This document shows positions 26,591-36,433 of a DNA stretch of 64,000 nt, piece after piece. The position numbers and the translations under genes were made by a program. The first letter of the stretch is position 1. Each line of letters opens with the position of its first letter. The notes beneath the pieces are model-generated. The model was not told the DNA's origin. It did no database searches and saw only the letters and a list, made by a program, of their open reading frames with translations. The stretch comes from Lujinxingia vulgaris (GTDB taxonomy: Bacteria; Myxococcota_A; Bradymonadia; Bradymonadales; Bradymonadaceae), in contig NZ_VOSM01000001.1 in NCBI RefSeq assembly GCF_007997015.1, positions 806,001-870,000 of the forward strand, in the 5' to 3' direction.

Positions 26591-27423
26591 AACGTGCAGG
26601 AGTCTTTGCAGTGATGATCATGGCGTTGGGAGCGATGCTGATGGGCTGGCAGAGCCGACTGATCTTCTACCCGGAGCGTCTTCCGCAGGACGTTGAGTTT
26701 GATCTGCCGCTGAGCGCAGAAGAGGTGCAGATAAACACCGAAGATGGGGAAAACCTCAGCGGCGTGCTCCACCGCGCGCAGGCCAGCCGAGGGGTGATCC
26801 TCTACCTTCACGGCAACGCCGGAAGTCTGCGCACCTGGAAAGATGTCACCTCCGACCTGGTCCCCCTCGGCTACGACACGCTGGTCATCGACTACCGCGG
26901 CTACGGCAAGAGCACCGGTCGCATCACCGAGGCGGGGCTCTACGAAGACGGTCGCGCCGCCTACCGCTGGCTGATCGAGCGGGGGTACCGCGCCGACGAT
27001 GTTGTGATTTACGGCCGCAGCATCGGAAGCGGCATCGCCTCAAAGTTGGCGAGTGAGGTTGAGGCAAGCGCGCTCATCCTGGAGTCACCCTTCAGCAGCC
27101 TGGTGACCCTGGGCCGCGAGCTGATGCCCTGGGCACTCCCTCGACTGACCCTGCGTTTTCGCTTCCCCAATGAGGATCATCTGGCAGCAACCTCTTTGCC
27201 GGTGCTCTTACTTCACGGCAGCAACGACGAGCTCATCGGCGCGCATCATAGCGAGCGCCTGGCCGACGTCCTCGGCGCACGCAGTGAGCTGCACCTCATC
27301 GAAGGGGGCGCTCATAACGACCTGGCCGCGTTCGCTCCCTACCATGAAGTGCTCGCTGCGTTTCTCACGCAACATGGAGGGAGCGGCGCGGCCTTCGTAC
27401 CCACCCTAAGCCCTGCTCCTTAA
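26587..27423 (+). CDS. Membrane-anchored alpha/beta hydrolase (BEM46/ABHD13-like)
   Basis: A 278-residue protein with an N-terminal hydrophobic anchor (VFAVMIMALGAMLMGW) followed by 'SRLIFYPERLP', the usual start of BEM46/ABHD13-type hydrolases. The fold elements are clear: oxyanion region 'ILYLHGNAGSLRTW', 'VIDYRGYGKSTG', nucleophile elbow GRSIGS with Ser145, catalytic Asp in 'LHGSNDELIG', and His in 'EGGAHNDL'. The usual substrate is an ester or thioester, possibly lipid-linked; none is proven here. Four-base overlap with the GIDE-LemA gene makes it the last member of the 23.4-27.4 kb operon. No terminator is visible before the convergent neighbour. Confidence 0.88.
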   Translation: MKRAGVFAVMIMALGAMLMGWQSRLIFYPERLPQDVEFDLPLSAEEVQINTEDGENLSGVLHRAQASRGVILYLHGNAGSLRTWKDVTSDLVPLGYDTLVIDYRGYGKSTGRITEAGLYEDGRAAYRWLIERGYRADDVVIYGRSIGSGIASKLASEVEASALILESPFSSLVTLGRELMPWALPRLTLRFRFPNEDHLAATSLPVLLLHGSNDELIGAHHSERLADVLGARSELHLIEGGAHNDLAAFAPYHEVLAAFLTQHGGSGAAFVPTLSPAP

Positions 27424-27430
27424 GCGACGC

Positions 27431-28948
27431 TCATGGACGCCACTCGATCTGAAAACCGATCATCGGGCCGCCCTGGCTGACCTCCACATAGCAGCGTTGA
27501 TCGCCGGTGGGGGCGGGCTCACCGGAGGGCAACTCGGGCCCGCTTCCGCAGTCCACCTCGCGGGTGCCCCGAAGTTGTGCGAGTCCGACGGTGGGCACGA
27601 AGAAGAGCGAGCCGTGGTCGCCATTGCCGCGCGCCAGCACCTTCAGACCGACCTCGCCAAAGGCGTGGCCGGCAAAGCCCGCGCCCCCGCGCGCGACGAT
27701 CCACGACGACTTGCCGATCGAGCCCGCCGGCACCTGCGCACCGCCGGCGGTACCCCCGTAGCGAAACGCGCCGTCGTAGAGAAAGAAGTTGTTGACCAGT
27801 TGAACATGAATGCCGTCGAGCGCCCCCAGGCGAACCTTTTGGGAGATGGCAAACCCCAGCTCCGCCCCGAACCCGCCCGTGTCACTGCCGCCGCTCTGGT
27901 AAGCGGTGGAGTTGATGGTGGTCGTGCCAAAACCAATGCCAACCTGAAAGGGCGTCGTGTCGTACGAGATGATCGCCGTGCCGATCACCGCCAGCAGGTT
28001 CGCCGCGCGCGAGAAGCCCACCGCCAGCGGGTCGATGAGCAGCTCGGCTGTCCACGGCCCCTCAAACTGATAGGCGGCAGACGCCTCGCTCAATGAGCCC
28101 GCGCCCACCGTACCCAGCGCCAGAAAGGGGCGCAGCGTAAAGCTCAGCCTCGCAAGCCCGGGGAGGCGAGGGGGTGTGAGCCGGCTGGTGGTCGACTCCT
28201 GTGGGGTCGGTCGGGCCAGCGCTCCGGTGGGCACCCGCTCATTGATACCGAGGTTGAGCTCGGCGCGGTTCTCACTGAGCGACTGGATTGGCGCAATCGC
28301 CAGCGTACGCACGCGCTCGGTGCTCTCAGATGTGTCGCCCAGCCGCACGCTCTTGACCTCATAAAGCTCAAGGTGTTGCCCGGGCTGAAGCCCCTGCGCG
28401 CTGCCCATATCGACGATGACGCTGCCGTGGTGGCTCTCCACAACTGTGGCGACCACCTCGCTCGTCGGGGTGGATGGCGAGGGTGCGGAGGGGCGCGGCG
28501 CAGCCGGGCCTTCTGGCGAGGTCGTGGGGCCGGAGGGAAGGGGCAAGCCCGAGAGCAACGTCGCTTCCTGGCGCCGTGTGATCACCCAGACATCATCCTC
28601 AGCGGGCAATAGCGCCTCAATGGGACCTGCCGCCCGGCGTACCTCCATCGAACCCTCACGCACCACGAGCACGCGTTGGTCGGCACACGCCAGCACCGGG
28701 CCTTGTTCCAGCATCAGGCTGGCGACGAGCTCGCAGTCTTCGGCCCGGGCGCGTGAGGCAATCACGTCTTCGGCATTCGCATCCTCGGCAACATCATCAC
28801 CCGGGGGAGACGTTTGCTGCGGGAGCGCGTCGTCGTCCGAAGCCGGGGCCTCTTGAGCGGAGGCCTGGGGCAACGCGAGCAGGGCCGCAAAAAGCGCGGC
28901 GGTCAAACGAAGAGGTGCGGCGTGGCAAAGGGCGGGGCGCACAAACAT
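27431..28948 (-). CDS. Exported protein with FlgT-C-like module and C-terminal beta-barrel
   Basis: A 505-residue protein with a signal peptide (LTAALFAALLALPQASAQ). A Pro/Ser/Thr-rich low-complexity linker lies around residues 135-170. Next is a domain with 'GSVIVDMGSAQGLQPGQHLELYEV', a pattern seen in FlgT C-terminal and similar outer-membrane-associated domains. From about residue 265 to the end, strongly alternating strands ('TLRPFLALGTVGAGSL', 'PFQVGIGFGTTTINSTA', 'GGPMIGFQIEW') suggest a barrel ending in W-R-P. No specific family is assigned. The ATG at 28948 is preceded by GGAG at seven bases; longer in-frame starts lack sense. Confidence 0.65.
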   Translation of the reverse strand: MFVRPALCHAAPLRLTAALFAALLALPQASAQEAPASDDDALPQQTSPPGDDVAEDANAEDVIASRARAEDCELVASLMLEQGPVLACADQRVLVVREGSMEVRRAAGPIEALLPAEDDVWVITRRQEATLLSGLPLPSGPTTSPEGPAAPRPSAPSPSTPTSEVVATVVESHHGSVIVDMGSAQGLQPGQHLELYEVKSVRLGDTSESTERVRTLAIAPIQSLSENRAELNLGINERVPTGALARPTPQESTTSRLTPPRLPGLARLSFTLRPFLALGTVGAGSLSEASAAYQFEGPWTAELLIDPLAVGFSRAANLLAVIGTAIISYDTTPFQVGIGFGTTTINSTAYQSGGSDTGGFGAELGFAISQKVRLGALDGIHVQLVNNFFLYDGAFRYGGTAGGAQVPAGSIGKSSWIVARGGAGFAGHAFGEVGLKVLARGNGDHGSLFFVPTVGLAQLRGTREVDCGSGPELPSGEPAPTGDQRCYVEVSQGGPMIGFQIEWRP

Positions 28949-29078
28949 AAGCAAGCTCCATCGGCAAGAAGACGGGCATCCAGCGAAACGGGTCGCGATG
29001 ACGCGATGGTAATGACCGAATCTTTGAAAACAAAGGGCTCGCCCCTCTGCGTCACACACACCCGGCGACCCGACGTGC

Positions 29079-29117
29079 AAAAGCCCCGGCGCGCCATCAT
29101 GGCTCGCCGGGGCTTTT
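29079..29117. terminator. Bidirectional intrinsic terminator
   Basis: A 13-base stem (AAAAGCCCCGGCG / CGCCGGGGCTTTT) separates maeB, which ends at 29147, from the start of the barrel-protein gene. For maeB reading leftward it ends in T's. Confidence 0.8.
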
Positions 29118-29146
29118 ACTCTCACACACATGTAAGCACGTCAGTC

Positions 29147-31435
<2,289 letters not shown>

Positions 31436-31472
31436 GGCTGAGGTACTCCGGGAGGGGGGATGGCAAGGCGGG

Positions 31473-32150
31473 TCAGGTGTCGGCCAGAAGCTCTTCGAGA
31501 TCGGCCAGCGCCTGGGTGACGTCGAAGCGGGAGAGGCCGCGGCGCCGCAGCTCGGTGTCGTCGAGCGTCCGCAGACGTTGATAATAGCTTCGAGCGCGTT
31601 GGCCAAGGCGAGCGCGCTCCGTGGGGGAGTCGGCCAGAAGATGGAGGGCGTGAAAGAGGGTGTCTTCGGCCCGATCGTCGATGCGGTGCTCCGCATAGAA
31701 GTCGAAGAGCTCGGCGTAGGCGCCGGCCACCTCCCGGGGCGTCAACGCCAGGGCGGCGACCGGATGAACGAGCAGCCGGTGCAGATGGTGGGCCGCGTAG
31801 CGATCTTCGTCGGTGAGGCGCTCACGCAGGGTCTGCCGCAGCGCGCAGAACGCCAGCCCCGCGCTATGCGCCGCGGCCCCCTCCTGACCCAGATCGTGGA
31901 GCATGGCGGCGCGCAACGTAAAAAGCCGCCCCAGTGAGGCCAGAAGGGGCGCATCCAGCGCCCGAAGATCCTCATACGCCAGGGTATGCAAGAGCTCCTG
32001 GCGCGTGTGCAGATGCTCGGCCAGCGTCTGGTCGAGCGCCGCCAGCGCCATCGCATCGTCGGTGGTCTCACTGCGAGCCCCGGCGACGCGTTTGTAGGTT
32101 CTGGAGAGGGCCTCCAGCGCGCGCATCAGATGTTCATTTTTTACGATCAT
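31473..32150 (-). CDS. Predicted helical protein of unknown function
   Basis: A 225-residue, largely alpha-helical cytosolic protein without signal or membrane segment. It is rich in Ala, Leu and Arg with repeated helix pairs ('HLMRALEALSRTYKRVAG', 'YEDLRALDAPLLASLGRL', 'AYAELFDFYAEHRIDDRAEDTLFHAL'), reminiscent of TPR-like solenoids. The N-terminal 'MIVKNEHLMRALEALSRTYKRV' faintly recalls a Bacillus-type DUF, but I would not assign it. The ATG at 32150 has no clear Shine-Dalgarno sequence. The small gene 32205-32414 lies just upstream on the same strand, and maeB downstream, so the three may be co-transcribed. Confidence 0.6.
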   Translation of the reverse strand: MIVKNEHLMRALEALSRTYKRVAGARSETTDDAMALAALDQTLAEHLHTRQELLHTLAYEDLRALDAPLLASLGRLFTLRAAMLHDLGQEGAAAHSAGLAFCALRQTLRERLTDEDRYAAHHLHRLLVHPVAALALTPREVAGAYAELFDFYAEHRIDDRAEDTLFHALHLLADSPTERARLGQRARSYYQRLRTLDDTELRRRGLSRFDVTQALADLEELLADT

Positions 32151-32204
32151 AAGTGAGGATCAAAACGCAGAGGGCGGATGCGACGCCGGAGGTCAGCGTG
32201 AGGC

Positions 32205-32414
32205 TTAGCTCTCGCGCGGGTCGTAGCCCAGAAGTTGGTCGGCGACCTCGCCAGCGCTCAGCTCATCGTCCTCGATGATGGTGAGCGCTTCGGCGTCGCT
32301 CATGGAGAGCTCCAGGCTGTTCACCAGGCGTTGAACTTCTCCCGGCTCCAGCTCCCCGCGGTCGAGCTCGTCGAGCATGATGATGAGTTGTTCACGGCTG
32401 AGGCGTCGTTTCAT
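32205..32414 (-). CDS. Small acidic protein of unknown function
   Basis: A 69-residue protein with an excellent ribosome site (AAGGAG seven bases before the ATG at 32414). This rejects an upstream in-frame ATG at 32456. The first part is basic ('KRRLSREQLIIMLDEL') and the rest is strongly acidic, with about a quarter Asp/Glu. Two helices are probable. No family is recognised. It sits 54 bases upstream of the helical-protein gene on the same strand, suggesting a joint transcript. Confidence 0.6.
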   Translation of the reverse strand: MKRRLSREQLIIMLDELDRGELEPGEVQRLVNSLELSMSDAEALTIIEDDELSAGEVADQLLGYDPRES

Positions 32415-32489
32415 GGTGCGCTCCTTTGCATGAGGTTTGTAGGAGACTGCAATCACAGAGTGATAAGCACCACGATGCCCGCCGACAGC

Positions 32490-32810
32490 TCAGGGCGTTG
32501 CGGCAGGCTGCGGCAACGCCGCGCGCATGCAGGTCATGTAGACCTCGCGATCGTGATCGACGGCGAAATCACCGGCCTCGTTCATCACCATCGCCTCATT
32601 GAAGCAAGGGCGGTGGTGGCTTCCGATGGCGTCGGCGCACACGCTCTCATCGTGTTGCCCCACACAACGGCGCTCAAAGTAGTGGGCGAACTCGTGGGCG
32701 ACCTCCGGATCGTAGGGAGGGCTCTCCACGAAGTTGACGTAGGACCAGGCGGCGACACCACCGACGATGATCAGGGCGATTGCGACAACGATGAGCTTGG
32801 AGCTTTGCAC
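32490..32810 (-). CDS. Small membrane-anchored periplasmic protein with four cysteines
   Basis: A 106-residue protein read from a GTG at 32808-32810, behind GAGGG. One membrane helix (LIVVAIALIIVGGVAAW) is followed by a periplasmic part of about 80 residues containing four Cys ('RRCVGQHDESVCADAI', 'RPCFNEAMV', 'YMTCMRAAL') likely to form two disulfides. An in-frame ATG at 32894 would add 28 residues with no signal-like character, so I prefer the GTG; the choice is uncertain. No family is recognised. It ends in a Pro/Ala-rich tail. Confidence 0.5.
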   Translation of the reverse strand: MQSSKLIVVAIALIIVGGVAAWSYVNFVESPPYDPEVAHEFAHYFERRCVGQHDESVCADAIGSHHRPCFNEAMVMNEAGDFAVDHDREVYMTCMRAALPQPAATP

Positions 32811-33329
32811 GGCACCCTCGGGACACCAGGGGGAGGCGACGATGGCCTCGGGGAAAGGAACTCGACATGTAGGCAATTTTACGGGTATGAACAACCAACA
32901 TATCCGACGGCCCGATGGGCCTGACCTGGCGGTAAGATCGCACGACGCGCTGCGTCAACAGAAGACGTTGAAAGTTCGCGTTGGAGGTGTCATACTCCAT
33001 CACGTTCATGGCAATTTGCTTACGCGAGTTCTTACCGAGCTTTCGGAGCCCCGGCGTGACGTCGAGGTCTGACAGCAGGGGGAGGGTTTCAAGGGGGCTG
33101 TTGGTATGAACACCAGAGCGATTTTTGTTTTGAGGTGAGGGCATGTAAGGCGCTCGCCGGTCGCTCGAGATCCACGTCGTCGACGCGTAGTACCCCCACC
33201 GGGGGCGTCGTTCGGATTTTCCCGCCACGGCATGGTGCGTGGTGGGTTAGTTAGGACCGGGGAGGTCCCGGGTTGTCTTTGTCAGGCGACGGTCAAAGGC
33301 AGCGCAGATCATGTTTCAGGAGTAAGGCA
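32811..33329. other. Intergenic stretch between a small membrane protein and csp: leader with hairpins
   Basis: This gap of about 520 bases has no credible gene on either strand. It must hold the divergent promoters for the small membrane protein and the cold-shock gene. Two clear stem-loops lie at 33181-33210 (CCCCC-ACC-GGGGG with flanking CGACG / CGTCG) and 33221-33246 (CCCGCCACG / CGTGGTGGG, nine pairs with one G-U). I do not see a convincing sigma70 promoter by eye. Confidence 0.5.
33181..33246 (+). promoter_or_regulatory. Pair of stem-loops in the csp leader region
   Basis: Two adjacent hairpins lie 84-149 bases upstream of the cold-shock start codon. Long structured leaders of cspA genes act as RNA thermosensors in E. 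coli. Here this is only a structural analogy and the transcript start is unknown. Confidence 0.3.
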
Positions 33330-33536
33330 ATGAAGATTCAAGGTACGGTCAAGTGGTTCAATGCGGACAAGGGCTACGGTTTCCTCACCCAGCCTGATGG
33401 CGAAGATGTTTTCTGCCACTTCAGCGCGATTCAGTCCTCGGGCTTCAAGACCCTTCGCGAAGATCAGCGCGTTGAGTTTGAAGTTGAGCAGGGCCCCAAG
33501 GGTCTCCAGGCGGTCAACGTTGTGCCGCTTGACTAA
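33330..33536 (+). CDS. Cold-shock protein (CspA family)
   Basis: A 68-residue cold-shock domain: '[15 protein letters not shown]' carries RNP1 (KGYGFL) and 'DVFCHFSAI' carries RNP2, where the usual VFVHF Val is Cys. The length and the ending '[11 protein letters not shown]' fit CspA-like RNA chaperones that melt RNA structure at low temperature. The start ATG at 33330 follows AGGAGTAAGG. A terminator follows 20 bases after the stop. A second csp gene lies 0.9 kb away on the other strand, and the two share the segment [19 protein letters not shown] almost exactly. Confidence 0.93.
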   Translation: MKIQGTVKWFNADKGYGFLTQPDGEDVFCHFSAIQSSGFKTLREDQRVEFEVEQGPKGLQAVNVVPLD

Positions 33537-33557
33537 GGTCTCCACGACTTAGAACCA

Positions 33558-33590
33558 AACCCCGGCGTCGCGAGATGTCGGGGTTTTTTT
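33558..33590 (+). terminator. Intrinsic terminator after csp
   Basis: The stem AACCCCG / CGGGGTT, extended by wobble pairs, is followed by seven T's. It lies directly after the cold-shock gene and just before the CAP gene ribosome site. Confidence 0.8.
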
Positions 33591-33610
33591 ATTTTCTCCA
33601 GGAGGTGGCG

Positions 33611-34315
33611 ATGGACGCGCGCGCGGTGGTCGGGATGTTCAAAAGGTTCACCATGCTCGGGGTGGTCGGGGGCGTCGGAGCAGCCAGCATGCTCGGGGGA
33701 TCGATGGGATGTGCCGCGGGAGGGGGAGCCGAGCCTACCCTGCGTTATGTGGAAGTGGAGGGAGGCCTGGGCGGGGCGGTCGCCGATGGGGATTGGGAGT
33801 GGGCAGAGAGCTCCCGGCACGTGCGCTGCGGCGCAGACGATATCCGCGTCGATGATCTCGGGGTGGAGGTGGTGGAGGGCGGGGAGGTCTCAAGCTGGTC
33901 GTCGGTCGTCGCCGATCGCGGCGATCGCTGTGGCGACGACTATGAGACGGCGCTCTTTCGCCTGGCCAACTGCGAGCGACGCCAACGGGGGATCAGCGAG
34001 CTCACCTGCGATATGCGCCTGGTGGTCCTGGGCCGGCAGCACAGCGCCGACATGCGCGATCGCGACTACTTCTCCCACATCAGCCCCCGGGGCCAGAGCC
34101 CCTTTGACCGCATGGACGCCGTGGGGCTGAGCTACCGCGCGGCGGCTGAGAATATCGGGCTGGCGCCCACCGTGGCACACGCGCACCGGGGGTGGATGGA
34201 TTCGCAGGGGCATCGCGAGAACGTGCTGCGCGAGGAGGTGACCCATTATGGCGTGGGAGTTGTGGCCAGCGGGAAGGGGTATTTTAAAACGGCGCTTTTT
34301 ATCGCGTTGCCCTGA
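33611..34315 (+). CDS. CAP/SCP-domain (YkwD-like) lipoprotein
   Basis: A 234-residue lipoprotein whose signal ends LGGSMGC. The C-terminal 120 residues form a CAP (SCP/PR-1) domain: 'HSADMRDRDYFSHISPRGQSPFDRM', 'RAAAENIGLA' and 'HRGWMDSQGHRENVLREEVTHYGVGV'. The His and Glu residues of the CAP pocket are visible in these motifs. YkwD-type CAP proteins are secreted or membrane-bound, and their action (protease-like or lipid binding) is unsettled. Four Cys around 'RCGDDYETALFRLANCERR' and 'LTCDMRL' may form disulfides. The ATG at 33611 follows AGGAGG. Confidence 0.87.
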   Translation: MDARAVVGMFKRFTMLGVVGGVGAASMLGGSMGCAAGGGAEPTLRYVEVEGGLGGAVADGDWEWAESSRHVRCGADDIRVDDLGVEVVEGGEVSSWSSVVADRGDRCGDDYETALFRLANCERRQRGISELTCDMRLVVLGRQHSADMRDRDYFSHISPRGQSPFDRMDAVGLSYRAAAENIGLAPTVAHAHRGWMDSQGHRENVLREEVTHYGVGVVASGKGYFKTALFIALP

Positions 34316-34344
34316 AGACCAGCAGGGGGGGACTGGCGTGGGAT

Positions 34345-34380
34345 CGAAAATATGCTGCGTGTAATTTACATAATAATAAT
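34345..34380. other. AT-rich island downstream of the CAP gene
   Basis: A stretch of about 36 bases contains AATTTACATAATAATAATT, strikingly AT-rich for this high-GC region. It resembles a promoter, UP element or protein-binding site, but no gene start follows on either strand close by. Confidence 0.4.
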
Positions 34381-34399
34381 TATCGACGTGTGGTCGATA
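34381..34399. repeat. Perfect short inverted repeat
   Basis: TATCGAC-GTGTG-GTCGATA, a seven-base perfect palindrome, lies directly after the AT-rich island and just before the terminator hairpin. It could be an operator or a second RNA hairpin for the minus-strand csp transcript. Confidence 0.4.
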
Positions 34400-34402
34400 C
34401 AC

Positions 34403-34436
34403 CAAAAAAAAACCGCGGGGCCGAAGCTCCGCGGTT
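34403..34436 (-). terminator. Intrinsic terminator of the minus-strand csp gene
   Basis: The stem AACCGCGGGG / CTCCGCGGTT with loop CCGAAG is followed, read leftward, by a run of T's (A's on the given strand). It lies 27 bases after the csp stop at 34463. Confidence 0.85.
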
Positions 34437-34462
34437 GATAGACCGATACTTTCTAAGCCGGA

Positions 34463-34675
34463 TCAGTCAAGGGGGATGACGTTCACAGCCTGCAGGCCTT
34501 TGGGGCCTTGCTCGACTTCGAACTCCACCTGCTGGTCTTCACGCAGGGTCTTGAATCCCGAGCTCTGGATGGCGCTGAAGTGACAGAACACATCTTCACC
34601 ATTGGGCTGGCTGATGAAGCCAAAGCCTTTTTGTTCGCTGAACCACTTCACTGAACCGACGAGACGTTGTGCCAT
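34463..34675 (-). CDS. Cold-shock protein (CspA family), second copy
   Basis: A 70-residue cold-shock protein: '[15 protein letters not shown]' with RNP1 KGFGFI and 'DVFCHFSAI' with RNP2. The last 45 residues match the other csp at all but three or so positions, while the DNA differs at many third positions, so the duplication is old or under strong selection. Start ATG at 34675 follows AGGAG with eight bases. A longer frame to 34858 adds an unconserved extension. The terminator is just downstream. Confidence 0.92.
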   Translation of the reverse strand: MAQRLVGSVKWFSEQKGFGFISQPNGEDVFCHFSAIQSSGFKTLREDQQVEFEVEQGPKGLQAVNVIPLD

Positions 34676-34947
34676 GTTGCTTTCTCCTGTGGTGGTGGCC
34701 TCAAAGTTTGGGAGGTCGCCACCTGTCGCGCTACCCCTGGCAACGCGTGCCCATCTAAAGATGTGGGCTGTGGGTATGAATCGAGCGACGATGAGCCGTG
34801 GACACCGCAATAAAAGCGATGACACATCCCTCCAGGGGAGGGGCGAAGCTACGAACAAGAGTAACTCCGAGGAGACACCACCGTCTGGGCCTTCCTACGT
34901 GAAGCCGGAGGGAAAGGCAAGGACGAACCTCAGAAGAGGTCAGGGTG

Positions 34948-36264
34948 TCAGGGGCGACGCACCGTCAGGTTGTCAATGAAGCGCAGGTAGTCCGGACACA
35001 TCTCCTGCTCTTCGTCGTCAAAGCTAGACTCCGGACCGCTGCAGTCAATGCGACTTCTCGGGGAATTGCAGAGCGCGGGCAGATCCAGGGGGCGAGTCAG
35101 GCGCTGGCTGGCGCGGTTGTTTGTGGTGTCGAGTTCGGTGAGTTTTCCTCGTGGATCGACGCTGGCCTCGACAATGACAGCGGTGGGAAGCGCCTCCATC
35201 GCCTCGGCATCGCCGACGATGATGACCTGACCTTCGAGCAGGGCGTGGTAGACGTCTTTCCAGCCCGGGGAGAGCCCCTGCTCCACGCTGTCGCAGGTGG
35301 GGGGCTCGGGGTAGCGCTGATGGCCCTCATAATGCTCACGGATCTCGGCGTCGAAGGGCTCCAGATCCATGATGCAGAACGAGAGCTTGGTGCCGCTGGC
35401 CAGTTTGCAGCTCTCCGGCCGCTCGCCAGGGGTGTCGCACTCGGCGGTGGGCTCGATCAGGTTGAGCTCCAGCCAGTCTTTAAAATGGATGTGGTTATGA
35501 CCCGGATGAAGCTCAAAGGTGTCCTGTCCCAGGTCGACCTCGTCCTGGCCTCCCTGGTTGCGATCGATCTTCTGAACCACCTGCGCAAGCTCCGGGTCAT
35601 CCTCCACGCCAAAGCCTCGCCCCTCCAGATGCAGGGGGCCGGTGCCCACGTTGGCGGTGCTCGAGCCCACGCGCAGCCCGAAAATCGGAGGGCCTGAGGG
35701 CATCAGGGCGCATTGCCAGAGGTTGTCTTCAAACTCCCGCACATCGACGATGATGTCCGGCAAGAGCTGGTAGTCGCCTTCACGCGGCCAGAGCGCGAAG
35801 TCCTCTCTTCTGCAGGGCCCCTCGGCGCTCTCGATGCCTGCCGAGGAGCAGAGGTCGAAGGCGCAGGTCTCGTTAAAGCCGTCGTGGAAGCGGTAGAAGA
35901 TCCCGGGGCGGTAGTCGGGATGATCGACGCGAACGCGGTACCACTGGCCCGGGATCAGCGTGGACTCCGGGTCGACCAGGCAGGGGCCAGCGCCGCCCAG
36001 GCCGAAGTTCGAGCCGTTAAAACGCGCGGCGGCGCTGCGCGTGAAGTGGTCCGGCTGCTCACGGCGAAGATCGCGGGGCCACTCCCAGCTGTAACCGGTC
36101 GACTCGGGCGGCGGCCAGCCGTAGAGCCGAACTTCCGCGTCGGCCACCGGCGCGGCGGTGATGGCGTCTTCGACGCTGCCGGAGGTGCACGCACTGAAAT
36201 GCGTGGTGAACAGCGCCAGCGTGAGCGCTGCGCAGAAGAGCCTGGCTCGGATCGACGCGTTCAT
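34948..36264 (-). CDS. Lysyl-oxidase-like copper-domain lipoprotein
   Basis: A 438-residue lipoprotein with a signal ending THFSAC. From about residue 200 it carries a lysyl-oxidase-family pattern: 'VGSSTANVGTGPLHLEG', the copper-binding cluster 'HPGHNHIHFKDWLELNL' (three His in HxHxH spacing), 'LSFCIMDLEPF', 'CDSVEQGLSPGWKDVYHALLEGQVI' and a closing 'LDTTNNR'. Lysyl oxidases oxidise peptidyl lysine to allysine using copper and a lysine-tyrosylquinone; bacterial copies exist. Whether the cofactor residues are complete here I cannot confirm. The N-terminal region (about 30-190) is unlike known LOX and has a carbohydrate-regulation-like beta start ('VADAEVRLYGWPP'). ATG at 36264 follows AGGGGG. 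Confidence 0.7.
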   Translation of the reverse strand: MNASIRARLFCAALTLALFTTHFSACTSGSVEDAITAAPVADAEVRLYGWPPPESTGYSWEWPRDLRREQPDHFTRSAAARFNGSNFGLGGAGPCLVDPESTLIPGQWYRVRVDHPDYRPGIFYRFHDGFNETCAFDLCSSAGIESAEGPCRREDFALWPREGDYQLLPDIIVDVREFEDNLWQCALMPSGPPIFGLRVGSSTANVGTGPLHLEGRGFGVEDDPELAQVVQKIDRNQGGQDEVDLGQDTFELHPGHNHIHFKDWLELNLIEPTAECDTPGERPESCKLASGTKLSFCIMDLEPFDAEIREHYEGHQRYPEPPTCDSVEQGLSPGWKDVYHALLEGQVIIVGDAEAMEALPTAVIVEASVDPRGKLTELDTTNNRASQRLTRPLDLPALCNSPRSRIDCSGPESSFDDEEQEMCPDYLRFIDNLTVRRP

Positions 36265-36433
36265 ATTCGCCCCCTGGGTGTGCAGGAGGGGGATGCCGAA
36301 GGCTTCGGCCCTCCCTCCTGATTTCTTGGATCGCGTTGAGGTAGAGCGTAAACATAAAGTCGCCCGGGGCCAGGGCCTGGTCCTGAAATCCCGGCGTGCC
36401 TTCCATTTTGAGACGTCTCCCGGAGTCCGTGAC

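Noticed and set aside
31436-31696. N-terminal extension of maeB
   Set aside because: The extra 87 residues are Ser/Pro/Thr-rich and lie antisense-like over the neighbouring gene; MaeB homology begins at the ATG at 31435.
34381-34399. Inverted repeat as a phage attachment site
   Set aside because: No integrase and no second copy near a tRNA were seen.
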